Notes: generated from the sequence alone by a model not told the origin. A stretch of DNA of 8,043 bases from a bacterium (GCA_021779435.1 JAJYAR010000099.1:1-8043), one strand, 5' to 3'; positions 1-6,500 are shown, counted from the first letter of the stretch. Made by a program: numbers and translations.

Positions 1-52
1 TCAGGAAGTAGAGGCTCTCCTGTTTGTCGTCGACGATGAGAACACGGTTCAT
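1..52 (-). CDS. Receiver-domain protein, N-terminus only (cut by window edge)
   Basis: Only the first 17 codons are in the window; they read MNRVLIVDDKQESLYFL. This is the first beta strand of a CheY-like receiver domain (hydrophobic strand, then the acidic pair D8-D9 that binds Mg2+), so the protein should begin with a phosphoacceptor receiver. What follows (output domain, histidine kinase, GGDEF, or nothing) lies outside the window. The start is well supported: the ATG overlaps the TGA of the upstream receiver gene as ATGA, and an AAGGAG Shine-Dalgarno lies 8 nt upstream, inside the end of that gene. The overlap implies co-translation with the receiver and membership of the histidine kinase operon. 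The receiver identity is firm as a motif; the full domain architecture is unknown. Confidence 0.8.
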   Translation of the reverse strand, partial: MNRVLIVDDKQESLYFL

Positions 53-438
53 GTGCTGGTCTCCTTGGTTTGCCGGGGCGCGAAACGCTCGATCTCCGAA
101 ACGAACGTCTGCGGATCGATCGGCTTCTCGATGTAGCCATCGCAGCCGGCCGCCAGCGCCTTCTCGCGGTCTCCGACCATCGCGTAGGAGGTCACCGCGA
201 TAATCGGGATCCGCCGGAAGCGCTCCTCCGTCCGCAACGCCTGCGCCACGGCGTAGCCATCCATCCCGGGCAATTGGATATCGAGGAGGATCAGCTCCGG
301 CTGCACCCGCCCCGCCATCTCGATTCCAGCCGGACCCGAGGTCGCGGTCGCGACGGCGTGACCGCTACGCTCGAGGAGGTAACTGATCAGATACCGGTTC
401 TGTTCGTTGTCCTCGATGAGGAGGATGTTGAGTTTCAT
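49..438 (-). CDS. Single-domain response regulator (CheY/DivK-like receiver)
   Basis: This 129-residue protein is a stand-alone receiver with no output domain. All key residues of the fold are present: acidic pair E9-D10, phosphoacceptor D53 in LILLDIQLPGMDGY, switch T83 in IAVTSYA, and conserved K105 in YIEKPID. The stretch GDREKALAAGCDGYIEKPI resembles DivK-type and phosphorelay receivers. A protein like this passes phosphate onward or acts by protein-protein contact rather than by binding DNA. I chose ATG 438 because the receiver fold begins directly there. The frame stays open to a GTG at 507, but the extra 23 residues are arginine/proline-rich and unlike a receiver N-terminus. It lies 94 bp downstream of the PAS histidine kinase, its likely phosphodonor, and overlaps the next receiver gene by 4 bp. 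Confidence 0.93.
   Translation of the reverse strand: MKLNILLIEDNEQNRYLISYLLERSGHAVATATSGPAGIEMAGRVQPELILLDIQLPGMDGYAVAQALRTEERFRRIPIIAVTSYAMVGDREKALAAGCDGYIEKPIDPQTFVSEIERFAPRQTKETST
61..66 (-). promoter_or_regulatory. Shine-Dalgarno AAGGAG for the edge receiver gene
   Basis: On the minus strand AAGGAG is followed by an 8-nt spacer and then the ATG at 52-50. It is the only consensus ribosome binding site I found in front of a gene in this window. It lies within the last codons of the preceding receiver gene and supports choosing the ATGA overlap as the true start. Confidence 0.75.
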
Positions 439-532
439 CGTTGTATCCGGGGTCGCCCTTCGCCGCAGGGCATCGGGTTTGTCGCGCGGGAGAGGCGTCC
501 TCCGCACCTGGCCGGCAAAGACGAGGGGCGGC

Positions 533-2245
533 TCATGGCTGCGCGCCGTTCGTTCCGCCGGCCGGCCGGTCGCTGATGAAATCGCCGATCTCGACGGGGA
601 TCACGCACACGGGAAGGGTGACGGTGAACTCGCTGCCCTTCCCCCACTCGCTCGCGACGTGAATCTCGCCTCCCATCAGCGTGGCAAGCCGCCGGCAGAT
701 CGCCAGGCCGAGTCCCGTGCCTTCGTGCCGTCGCGTGAGCCCGATGTCGATCTGCCGGAACGGCTGGAAAAGGACGGGAAGATGCTCCAGCCTGATTCCG
801 ATGCCGGTGTCGCGCACGACGAAACGCAGCATCGGCATGTCGTCGCCGGCGTCCGTGCTCCAGCCCTCGGTCCGCCCTGGATCGAACGGACGCGCCGGTG
901 CGGTCTTCTCAGATTCAACGGCGATCACGACCTCGCCGCGCTCGGTGAATTTCACCGCATTGTTCAGCAGGTTGAGCAGGATCTGCTCGACGCGCCTTTG
1001 ATCGCCCAGCGCCTCCTCGATGCTCGTCGAATACGTGGAGTGAAGCGTCAGTCCCTTCTTCTCCGCGAGCGGCCGGACCAGCCCCACGACCTTCTCGACG
1101 GCCGCGCGGACGTCGAACGGCTCCGAGATGATCTGAAGCTGCCCCGCCTCGATCTTGGAAATATCGAGCACGTCGTTGATCAGCGACAGCAGATGGCGAG
1201 CGCTGTCGCGGACCATGTTCAGCTGCTTCGTCTGCTCCGGGTTCAGCGGTCCGGCCAGCTGCTGCAGGATGATGCCGGTAAACCCGATGATCGAGTTGAG
1301 CGGCGTGCGGAGTTCGTGCGACATCGTCGCAAGAAATGCCGACTTCAACCGGTCGGCGGCCTCGGCGCGGTCACGCGCGATCGCGAGCTCCGCCGTGCGT
1401 TCCATGACTCGCCGGTCGAGGTTCGCATTCGATTCGCGCATCGCCTCCTCCGCGCGCTTCCAGGTGGTGATGTCGGTGAGCACGGCGACGCGCGCATCCC
1501 GTCCGTCGTAGCTCAGGTCGTGCGACGTCGCCACGATCGTGATTATGGAACCATCGCGGCGCACATGGTGCCACTCCCCGACATTCGCGTACCCGTGAAG
1601 CGCCGGTATGAGCGAGGCGATCCGGTCCTTCTCCTCGCGTGGGTACAGATCGGTCAGCCGCATCGCGACCGCCTCGGCGTCGGTATAGCCGTAATTGCGG
1701 AGAAACGCGCCGTTCACCGCGAGAATCTGCAGCGTCCCGCGCTCGTAAATCAGCATCGGGGCCGGGTTGTTCTCGAACAGGGCGCGGTATCGGGCCTCGC
1801 GTTCGAGCATGATGTTCTCCGCGAGACGCCGCTCCGTTTCGTCCTGGACGGTTCCCGAGAGGTACCGCAGCCCCCCTTCCGGATCCCGGACGGCGCGGAC
1901 GATCAGGTGAAGGTAGCGCACCGGGCCCAGTGCGGGATTGGTGCGGATATGGGCCTCGCAGCGATCTCCCTCAGCCGGGGACGGCTCGTGCGCCGCGCGC
2001 ATGGCCGCACTGTCATCGGGGTGCACCAGGTCGACGAAGTCGTTCCATCCCGGGCGCCCCCGCGAAGGATCACACCGGAACAGGTTGAACATCTCGTTCG
2101 ACCAGACGCCGTGGCCGGTCTTGGGATCATACTGCCAGTTGCCCATCCGGGCATCGGCCTGAGCGGCCTCCAGGCTCGCCTGGTTGAACCGCAGTTTGTC
2201 GCGCCTGGGAAACGGACTCGACGTGTGGCCGGTGTCTTTGGACAT
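533..2245 (-). CDS. Soluble PAS-PAS sensor histidine kinase
   Basis: This 570-residue protein (numbered from ATG 2245) has an N-terminal PAS of PAS_3 type (about 26-137; MGNWQYDPKTG, VHPDD), a second PAS (about 147-265), a helical linker (about 263-301), a HisKA dimerisation domain with phosphoacceptor H310 in SHELRTPLN, and a HATPase_c domain. The ATPase shows its N box at about 425-434 (NLLNNAVKFT), G1 box DTGIGI at 479-484, an F box (LFQPFRQ) and G2 box GTGLGLA at 509-515. No transmembrane segment or signal peptide is seen, so the PAS domains probably sense a cytoplasmic signal or cofactor; the ligand cannot be read from sequence. An extra polar loop of roughly 20-25 residues sits between the N and G1 boxes. 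There is no attached receiver, so the receivers encoded just downstream are the likely partners. The frame is open up to 2350, but the 35-residue extension is arginine-rich, non-PAS and overlaps the leader hairpin, so ATG 2245 is preferred. Confidence 0.95.
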   Translation of the reverse strand: MSKDTGHTSSPFPRRDKLRFNQASLEAAQADARMGNWQYDPKTGHGVWSNEMFNLFRCDPSRGRPGWNDFVDLVHPDDSAAMRAAHEPSPAEGDRCEAHIRTNPALGPVRYLHLIVRAVRDPEGGLRYLSGTVQDETERRLAENIMLEREARYRALFENNPAPMLIYERGTLQILAVNGAFLRNYGYTDAEAVAMRLTDLYPREEKDRIASLIPALHGYANVGEWHHVRRDGSIITIVATSHDLSYDGRDARVAVLTDITTWKRAEEAMRESNANLDRRVMERTAELAIARDRAEAADRLKSAFLATMSHELRTPLNSIIGFTGIILQQLAGPLNPEQTKQLNMVRDSARHLLSLINDVLDISKIEAGQLQIISEPFDVRAAVEKVVGLVRPLAEKKGLTLHSTYSTSIEEALGDQRRVEQILLNLLNNAVKFTERGEVVIAVESEKTAPARPFDPGRTEGWSTDAGDDMPMLRFVVRDTGIGIRLEHLPVLFQPFRQIDIGLTRRHEGTGLGLAICRRLATLMGGEIHVASEWGKGSEFTVTLPVCVIPVEIGDFISDRPAGGTNGAQP

Positions 2246-2268
2246 GGGGTGCTCGGACCTAACAAGGG

Positions 2269-2294
2269 GCGACGATCCGCGGTCGGATCGTCGC
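2269..2294 (-). promoter_or_regulatory. Perfect 11-bp stem-loop in the leader of the histidine kinase gene
   Basis: The arms GCGACGATCCG (2269-2279) and CGGATCGTCGC (2284-2294) are perfectly complementary around a 4-nt loop. The element lies 24-49 nt upstream of the kinase ATG. Neither strand has a T run after it, so it is not a standard intrinsic terminator. It could be an mRNA leader structure affecting stability or translation, or a dyad operator. The structure is seen directly; the role is inference. Confidence 0.5.
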
Positions 2295-2323
2295 GGCAGG
2301 CCGCGTTCCGACCGCGGACAAGC

Positions 2324-2352
2324 GAGATAGTCGGAAACAAGCCATCGCACAA
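2324..2352 (-). promoter_or_regulatory. Weak sigma70-like promoter candidate for the kinase operon
   Basis: On the minus strand TTGTGC (2352-2347) and TATCTC (2329-2324) are separated by exactly 17 nt and lie about 80 nt before the kinase ATG. Each box matches only about half of the consensus, so this is suggestive because of spacing and position. If it is used, the transcript would carry the perfect stem-loop at 2269-2294 in its leader. Confidence 0.2.
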
Positions 2353-2365
2353 GTCAGATATCCCC

Positions 2366-2386
2366 GCGGGCGTCCCGTTGGCCCGC
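2366..2386 (-). terminator. GC-rich hairpin downstream of the lipoprotein gene (weak terminator candidate)
   Basis: GCGGGC (2366-2371) pairs with GCCCGC (2381-2386) around a 9-nt loop, about 30 nt past the lipoprotein stop codon. No T tract follows on the minus strand, so intrinsic termination is doubtful. The position between two transcription units is the main reason to list it. Confidence 0.2.
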
Positions 2387-2417
2387 CTCACGCGCGTGCG
2401 GCAGGCCCGCGGCGCGC

Positions 2418-2873
2418 TCAGTGCTTGCTCAAGAACACACGACGGCGACCGTCGGGCTCGGGGGATTTGTCCACGAGCATGTGGAGATAGCCGACGCTCG
2501 AACGGTCCCGATAACATTCGTACGCAGAGAGCGGCTTCGGCAGGTACCAACTGCGGATCGGATTCTCTTTTCGCCTATCTAGCCCAAGCGTGCTCGGGAA
2601 CAGGGACTTCATCCACCCCGTGATCCACGTGTCTGGAACGAGCAGTTCGAATTCAAAGTCGTCCGAGGTCACCACCCCCGGCCGCCACGAATACGCGACG
2701 ACGACGGAATTAAGAACAGCGACGTCCGGCTCCGGTTCCCGGCCGAATACACGGCGGTAGTTGCCACGATCATCGCCTTCGAGGATCTGCCTGGGTGTCG
2801 ATTCGACGTATCTGTGGCAGCCCGCGAACAGCCCGACGGCCAAGACAAACCCGAGGATCGTGCGGCGCGTCAT
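2418..2873 (-). CDS. Hypothetical lipoprotein
   Basis: This 151-residue protein is of unrecognised family. From ATG 2873 it begins MTRR, followed by a hydrophobic stretch (residues 5-17) and a lipobox-like LFAGC with C19 as the candidate acylated cysteine, so it is probably exported and membrane-anchored. F at -3 is less usual in a lipobox. The mature part (about 20-151) is polar with several tryptophans, including WRPG, TWITGW and a motif around RSWYLPKPLSAYECYRD, and ends in a basic tail (GRRRVFLSKH). I see no catalytic motif. ATG 2885 is an alternative start that keeps the signal sequence with four more residues. The gene starts 4-16 bp after the small membrane protein gene, so the two are probably co-transcribed. 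Base use looks a little more AT-rich than the neighbours by eye. Confidence 0.75.
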   Translation of the reverse strand: MTRRTILGFVLAVGLFAGCHRYVESTPRQILEGDDRGNYRRVFGREPEPDVAVLNSVVVAYSWRPGVVTSDDFEFELLVPDTWITGWMKSLFPSTLGLDRRKENPIRSWYLPKPLSAYECYRDRSSVGYLHMLVDKSPEPDGRRRVFLSKH

Positions 2874-2889
2874 CGCGCCATGCATCCGA

Positions 2890-3201
2890 TCAACGCTCGT
2901 CATCATCATCGTCGAGCGGCTCCACAGGAACATACTTCGTGAGGCGAGGCTTCTCGAAAATCCACAGGACGATCGTCAACGCAACCACGCCAGCGTGAAT
3001 CTTCCACATCGTGACTGCCGCCCAGACCCAGTATGGTTCGCTCTCTTTGATTCCAGCATGCCGGTAGTAAATGGCACAAAGACTCGGCACGATGAGGGCG
3101 CAGGAAGCGAGCGTCGCTGCGTGCGCTTTCCTCTTGATCACAGCGCATGCGGGTGTGGTTCGTCTCAAGTAGTCGTTCAACCAGCGGTTCGGCGACTTCA
3201 T
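2890..3201 (-). CDS. Small hypothetical membrane protein
   Basis: This 103-residue protein is of unknown family. It has a basic N-terminal segment (residues 1-27), a first hydrophobic segment at about 28-46 (ATLASCALIVPSLCAIYY), a short loop, an aromatic stretch (YWVWAAVTMW) leading into a second hydrophobic segment at about 67-82 (AGVVALTIVLWIF), and a very acidic C-terminal tail ending DDDDDER. The pattern suggests a two-helix inner-membrane protein. ATG 3201 was chosen over a TTG at 3249 because the 16 extra residues look like random coding. No good Shine-Dalgarno is visible. It probably forms a unit with the lipoprotein gene just downstream, and the pairing hints at a shared envelope role, but no function can be assigned. 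Confidence 0.65.
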   Translation of the reverse strand: MKSPNRWLNDYLRRTTPACAVIKRKAHAATLASCALIVPSLCAIYYRHAGIKESEPYWVWAAVTMWKIHAGVVALTIVLWIFEKPRLTKYVPVEPLDDDDDER

Positions 3202-3360
3202 TTTCACATCGGTTCTCGCGCAGCCTGACCCGCGGCGTAGGGCTGGCAACCCGAACTTCTGTGCTCACGGCGCCGAGCCCGCCGTTCACTGGCTCCGTTT
3301 GCCCATGCTAGATACGCCGCCCCGCCCCTGATGGACACAGATCCGGACCAAGGCACGCTC

Positions 3361-3435
3361 ACCGCCAAGGACGCGAATGAGCGCGAAGGCGTGTGAGAGT
3401 CTCGGACTTTCGCGTCTGTTCGCGCTCCTCGCGGT
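3361..3435. repeat. 75-bp imperfect palindrome made of TTCGCG-type repeat
   Basis: Two 27-nt arms (3361-3387 and 3409-3435) are inverted copies of each other with 19 of 27 positions matching, around a 21-nt loop. The right arm on the plus strand reads TTCGCGTCTG, TTCGCGCTCC, TCGCGG, which is the same motif series found at 6462-6491. It lies between the pectin-esterase stop codon and the start of the small membrane protein gene, in a 269-bp gap with no convincing gene. On the minus strand it would form a long stem after the esterase gene, but no T run follows it. Confidence 0.6.
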
Positions 3436-3470
3436 TCCAGATTGGATGTTCGTGTCGAGACACGCCGCCG

Positions 3471-5132
3471 CTACGGCTTCCATCCGTCCGAGCCAGCGAG
3501 GACATTGCCCACTGTGATCCGCTCCGCCTCGGCGTCGGTGAGCGCGTGCGACCACGGGACGCGGTCGGCCGGCCGTGCGCCCGGACCGCTCGACTTGTAC
3601 TCGGCGAATCTCGCGGTTTGCTCGTTCGAGGCTTTTCCCCAGTTGTGCCACCCCGCCGGCACCACCTCGGCCGGAAGCTCGCAGCGGACAAACGTCACCG
3701 AGGCATACGGACGCCACGGGCGGCCGAGATAAGTCTGAACGCCAGGCGCGGCCGTCACGCGGCAATCGAGAAACACGTAGCCGAATGGCGCATTCGCCGG
3801 GGTCGATGCAGCCGTGATGTAGCCGTCGCCGCGACAGTGGATGTGGCAGCGGTCAAACACCGCCGTTCCGGCCGCATAGATGAAATCCACATGCCCTTCG
3901 ATCGCGCAGTCGACGAAGTACTGGCGTGCGATGCGGTCGCGCGGCGAATCTGCGCGCAACGTGTCCTGCCACCCGAGAAATCGGCAGTGCCGCAGGATCG
4001 CCCGATCTCCAGTGATATAGAACGCGAGGGCCTGAATCCTCTGTTCGCGCGTGGTGGTGTTCTCGAAGGTGATGTTCTCCGCCGTGAAATCGTCCGCCCG
4101 CACAAGCACGGTCGCGCTGTCCGGCGTGCTCAGCTTGCTCCCGTTCGCATCCACCGAGCCGACGTTGGTGCCCATGGAGATGACGGTGTTCTCCGTCTCC
4201 CCGCGATCGCCGACCAACCGGATGCGCGGCTTGTCCTCGGGGATGACGACGTGCTCGTGATAGACGCCCGGCTTGATCTGGATGACGAACGGTTTGCCGG
4301 CCTGCGAGGGCGCGGCGTCGACGGCGGCCTGCACGGTGGTGTGGGTGCCTGAACCATCGGCCGACACGATGGCGTCGGCTTGCACCCGCGGCTGCGCGGC
4401 ATCCACCGCCTTCGCGAGGAAGATCGGCGCCAGCGCGGGAACGCCGTGCCTCAATTCGTCGACGACCAGCTCGGCAAACATCACGTGTCCCTCCGCGTTC
4501 AGGTGCGTGCCGTCGTAAGCCGATTTTCCGTCGACCGTCTTTGTCGGGCTGAAGGTGTGGCAGGCCTCACGTCCAAGCTTCTCGCAGAGCGCCTTGCTGC
4601 GGGCATGGAGGTCGACGAGGGGAACATGCTTCGCGGCGGCAATCTCCTTCACGATCGCAACGTGGGATTCCAGGCTGGAGTTGATCCGATGGTCGTCGTT
4701 CTTGTCGAACTGCCGGCGGACAAGCGACGTCACCAGCACGGGAATGGCTCCGCTCGCCCGCGCCTCGTCAACGTACTGCTCCATGTAGCGCCGGTACTCC
4801 TCGAGAGTCGTCGAGCGTCCGGGCTTCCCCGGCTCGTCGTTGTGGCCGAACTGGATGAGGTAATAGTCGGCTTTCAGCGCGAGCGCCCTCTCCCAACGGC
4901 CTTCCTTGATGAAGCTCATCGAGCTTCGGCCGCCTTGTGAGGTGTTGATCACTTCGGCGCGTTCCGGGTCGACGAGCCGTGAGAACCCACCGCCCCAGCC
5001 GGCGCTGTCCGTCACGGTCGAGTCACCCACGAGGACGATCTTGATGCGGCCGGGTGCCGTGGCACCGGAGCAGACTGCGGCGACGGCGAACAGGACAAGG
5101 GCTTGGAGGATGCGAGGAGCGCTGAACATCAT
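3471..5132 (-). CDS. Secreted CE12-CE8 fusion: pectin acetylesterase plus pectin methylesterase
   Basis: This 553-residue enzyme has two catalytic domains (numbering from ATG 5132). Residues 1-25 form a signal peptide (hydrophobic ILQALVLFAVAAV, cleavage probably near CSGA|TAPG). Residues about 28-235 are an SGNH hydrolase of the rhamnogalacturonan acetylesterase type: GDST with nucleophile S38, a GGRS block, FGHND with N98, and DGTHLNAEGH with D207 and H210. Residues about 252-550 are a right-handed beta-helix pectinesterase: SADGSGTHTTVQAAVDAAP, QALAFYITGDRA, GWQDTL (Q389, D390), GHVDFIYAAG (catalytic-type D416) and YLGRPW (R471, W473). By family knowledge the first half removes acetyl groups and the second removes methyl esters from pectin, exposing it to lyases or hydrolases. 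It probably acts in the periplasm or outside the cell. The Met-Met start was chosen because it opens directly into the signal peptide; the frame is open to 5195 but the extension would spoil it. No Shine-Dalgarno is visible. Confidence 0.95.
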   Translation of the reverse strand: MMFSAPRILQALVLFAVAAVCSGATAPGRIKIVLVGDSTVTDSAGWGGGFSRLVDPERAEVINTSQGGRSSMSFIKEGRWERALALKADYYLIQFGHNDEPGKPGRSTTLEEYRRYMEQYVDEARASGAIPVLVTSLVRRQFDKNDDHRINSSLESHVAIVKEIAAAKHVPLVDLHARSKALCEKLGREACHTFSPTKTVDGKSAYDGTHLNAEGHVMFAELVVDELRHGVPALAPIFLAKAVDAAQPRVQADAIVSADGSGTHTTVQAAVDAAPSQAGKPFVIQIKPGVYHEHVVIPEDKPRIRLVGDRGETENTVISMGTNVGSVDANGSKLSTPDSATVLVRADDFTAENITFENTTTREQRIQALAFYITGDRAILRHCRFLGWQDTLRADSPRDRIARQYFVDCAIEGHVDFIYAAGTAVFDRCHIHCRGDGYITAASTPANAPFGYVFLDCRVTAAPGVQTYLGRPWRPYASVTFVRCELPAEVVPAGWHNWGKASNEQTARFAEYKSSGPGARPADRVPWSHALTDAEAERITVGNVLAGSDGWKP

Positions 5133-5207
5133 GGGGTGTGATTTGCGAGTGAGCTGACTCAACGACAGCTTGGACGCCGCCGCCGGCCACCACAACGCCG
5201 CACCTCG

Positions 5208-5236
5208 ATTCCGCGTGTCGTCTGATTAGATGACAA
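5208..5236 (-). promoter_or_regulatory. Weak promoter candidate upstream of the pectin esterase
   Basis: On the minus strand TTGTCA (5236-5231, five of six to the -35 consensus) is followed after 17 nt by CGGAAT (5213-5208, three of six to the -10). It is 76 nt or more upstream of the esterase ATG, within the 177-bp gap after rlmF. It is plausible by position only. I see no clear operator for a pectin-responsive regulator. Confidence 0.2.
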
Positions 5237-5238
5237 AC

Positions 5239-5261
5239 CGCGAGGCCGCCGCGCCCTCGCG
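5239..5261 (-). terminator. Possible terminator hairpin after rlmF
   Basis: CGCGAGG (5239-5245) and CCTCGCG (5255-5261) form a perfect 7-bp stem with a 9-nt loop, about 50 nt beyond the rlmF stop. On the minus strand the stem is followed by GTTTGTCATCT, a short and interrupted T-rich stretch. It is a weak intrinsic terminator candidate that would separate rlmF from the esterase gene. Confidence 0.35.
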
Positions 5262-5309
5262 AGGTGCATCGTCCCGGCCGACGTGAGCGATACACAGATG
5301 CGAACCCGC

Positions 5310-6221
5310 CTAGAACCGCCAGGCCAGGATCCGGCTCTTCTTCTGGCCCTGTGCCAACGGAATGATGCGCACCTCCGCCGGCCGGGCGGCAGCAAGCGAC
5401 CGCTCGATCGGGGCCAGACTGTCGCGTTTCGACACCAGCGTCGTAAACCAGCGGCAGAGCTGCGGTCGCCGCATGCTCTCGGCGATCATCCGCCGGATAA
5501 ACGCCACCTCGCCGCCGGCGCACCAGAGCTCATTCGCCCGGCCGCCAAAGTTCAGCACCGGCGCGACGCGCCACCCGCCGGACAAGTTGCGAAGCTTGCG
5601 CCCGGTCGCCTGGGACGCTTCGGCCGCCGATTCGTGAAAGGGCGGATTGCACAGGGTCGCCGCGAACGTTTCGCCGGGCTTCACAATCCCCGCGAAAACC
5701 GCGTTCGCGGAATTCTGGCGCCGCAGTTCGACATGCGCGGCAAGCCTGGCGTTCGCACTCACGATGCGTTGCGCCGACGCAAGCGCGACCGGGTCGATAT
5801 CGGCTCCCACGAAACGCCAGCCATACTCGGCCACGCCAATGATCGGGTAGATGCAGTTGGCGCCGACACCGATGTCCAGCACGACAACCTCACCGCGGTT
5901 CCGCTCCGGCGCGGGACGTCCATCGGCGATGAGATCCGCGAGATGGTGAACGTAGTCGGCGCGTCCGGGAACCGGCGGGCAGAGGTAGCCCGGCGGTATG
6001 TCCCAGTCCGTCACGCCGTAGTACCGTTGCGGCAGCGCGGCATTCAGGGTGCGGACCGCGTCGGGATTCGCGAAATCTATGGTGGGCTCGCCCACGGGGC
6101 TGCGCTCGACGTAACCGGCGAGTTCCGGTCGAACACGAACCAGCGCCGCGAAATCGTACCGGCCGCCATGCCGGTTTCGCGGGTGAAGACTCGATTCGGA
6201 TTGCGCGGAGTTTTTCGCCAC
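5310..6221 (-). CDS. rlmF: 23S rRNA (adenine-1618-N6)-methyltransferase RlmF
   Basis: This cytoplasmic enzyme of about 303 residues transfers a methyl group from S-adenosylmethionine to N6 of A1618 in 23S rRNA. Family signatures run the whole length: HPRNRHGGRYDFAAL near the start (residues 13-27), WDIPPGYLCPPVPGRADYVH (about 73-92), SAM-binding LDIGVGANCIYPIIG (115-129) with the partner acidic GADID, the amino-methyltransferase motif NPPFHES (192-198), ELWCAGGEVAFI, and LAQGQKKSR near the C-terminus. The length is close to the E. coli protein, minus its short basic tail. The start codon is uncertain. I chose GTG 6221, ten residues or so before the conserved HPRNRH; the frame stays open to a TTG at 6293, but those 24 residues are not expected from the family. 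It appears to be monocistronic, with 177 bp to the next gene downstream. Confidence 0.95.
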   Translation of the reverse strand: MAKNSAQSESSLHPRNRHGGRYDFAALVRVRPELAGYVERSPVGEPTIDFANPDAVRTLNAALPQRYYGVTDWDIPPGYLCPPVPGRADYVHHLADLIADGRPAPERNRGEVVVLDIGVGANCIYPIIGVAEYGWRFVGADIDPVALASAQRIVSANARLAAHVELRRQNSANAVFAGIVKPGETFAATLCNPPFHESAAEASQATGRKLRNLSGGWRVAPVLNFGGRANELWCAGGEVAFIRRMIAESMRRPQLCRWFTTLVSKRDSLAPIERSLAAARPAEVRIIPLAQGQKKSRILAWRF

Positions 6222-6260
6222 AACGGATCCCAAAGGCCGCCGTCCCGCACGTCGAGTCAA

Positions 6261-6272
6261 GCCTCGCGAGGC
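6261..6272. promoter_or_regulatory. 12-bp perfect palindrome upstream of rlmF
   Basis: GCCTCGCGAGGC is a perfect palindrome located 40-51 nt upstream of the chosen rlmF start. On the minus strand it is followed at once by TTGACT, a good -35-like hexamer, but 17 nt further there is no recognisable -10. It could be an operator, or chance in GC-rich DNA. Confidence 0.25.
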
Positions 6273-6461
6273 GCACGCGGGATGTTCGTGCAACAGGCCG
6301 GCAGCCGAGTGCCGCCCCTCTCCCGCAGCACGTGGCCGCGAGCGCCAGCGAGTGGAAGACCGGCCCGCGGCATCAACGACGCCGCCGGATCGCTTCGCGC
6401 CACGAGAAAACCATCGCGGACAAATTCGCTCCGACAGCTCCGACCATCACGGGGCTCGCGC

Positions 6462-6491
6462 TTCGCGTCCATTCGCGTCCATTCGCGGTTG
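6462..6491. repeat. TTCGCGTCCA tandem repeat (2 exact units plus TTCGCGGTTG)
   Basis: Two exact copies of the 10-mer TTCGCGTCCA (6462-6471 and 6472-6481) are followed by TTCGCGGTTG (6482-6491). The same series with a few changes and one deletion occurs at 3409-3436, next to the pectin esterase. Two copies in one 8-kb window point to a dispersed intergenic repeat family in this genome. Confidence 0.7.
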
Positions 6492-6500
6492 GTTTCCGAG

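Noticed and set aside
439..507. GTG-initiated extension of the single receiver
   Set aside because: The 23 extra residues are R/P-rich and precede a receiver that begins normally at the internal ATG.
407..2623. Very long plus-strand open frame opposite the histidine kinase
   Set aside because: It is the antisense shadow of a well-supported kinase gene in GC-rich DNA. The translation is rich in R, H, D and V, with no recognisable domain, and it runs on past the kinase into another gene.
3286..3765. Minus-strand frame overlapping the 3' end of the esterase gene
   Set aside because: It lies in another frame over intact CE8 sequence and its tail is translated from the imperfect palindrome. There is no sign of a frameshift in the esterase.
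3393..4352. Plus-strand open frame opposite the pectin esterase
   Set aside because: It is antisense to clear CE8 motifs, has a low-complexity R/D/V-rich translation, and starts in the TTCGCG repeat.
6222..6293. TTG-initiated extension of RlmF
   Set aside because: Family members start a few residues before HPRNRH. The extension carries the GCCTCGCGAGGC palindrome and looks non-coding.
6400..6440. Possible inverted partner of the TTCGCG tandem repeat (ACCATCGCGGACAAATTCGC region)
   Set aside because: The similarity to the reverse complement of 6462-6491 needs gaps and many mismatches, unlike the clear pair at 3361-3435.
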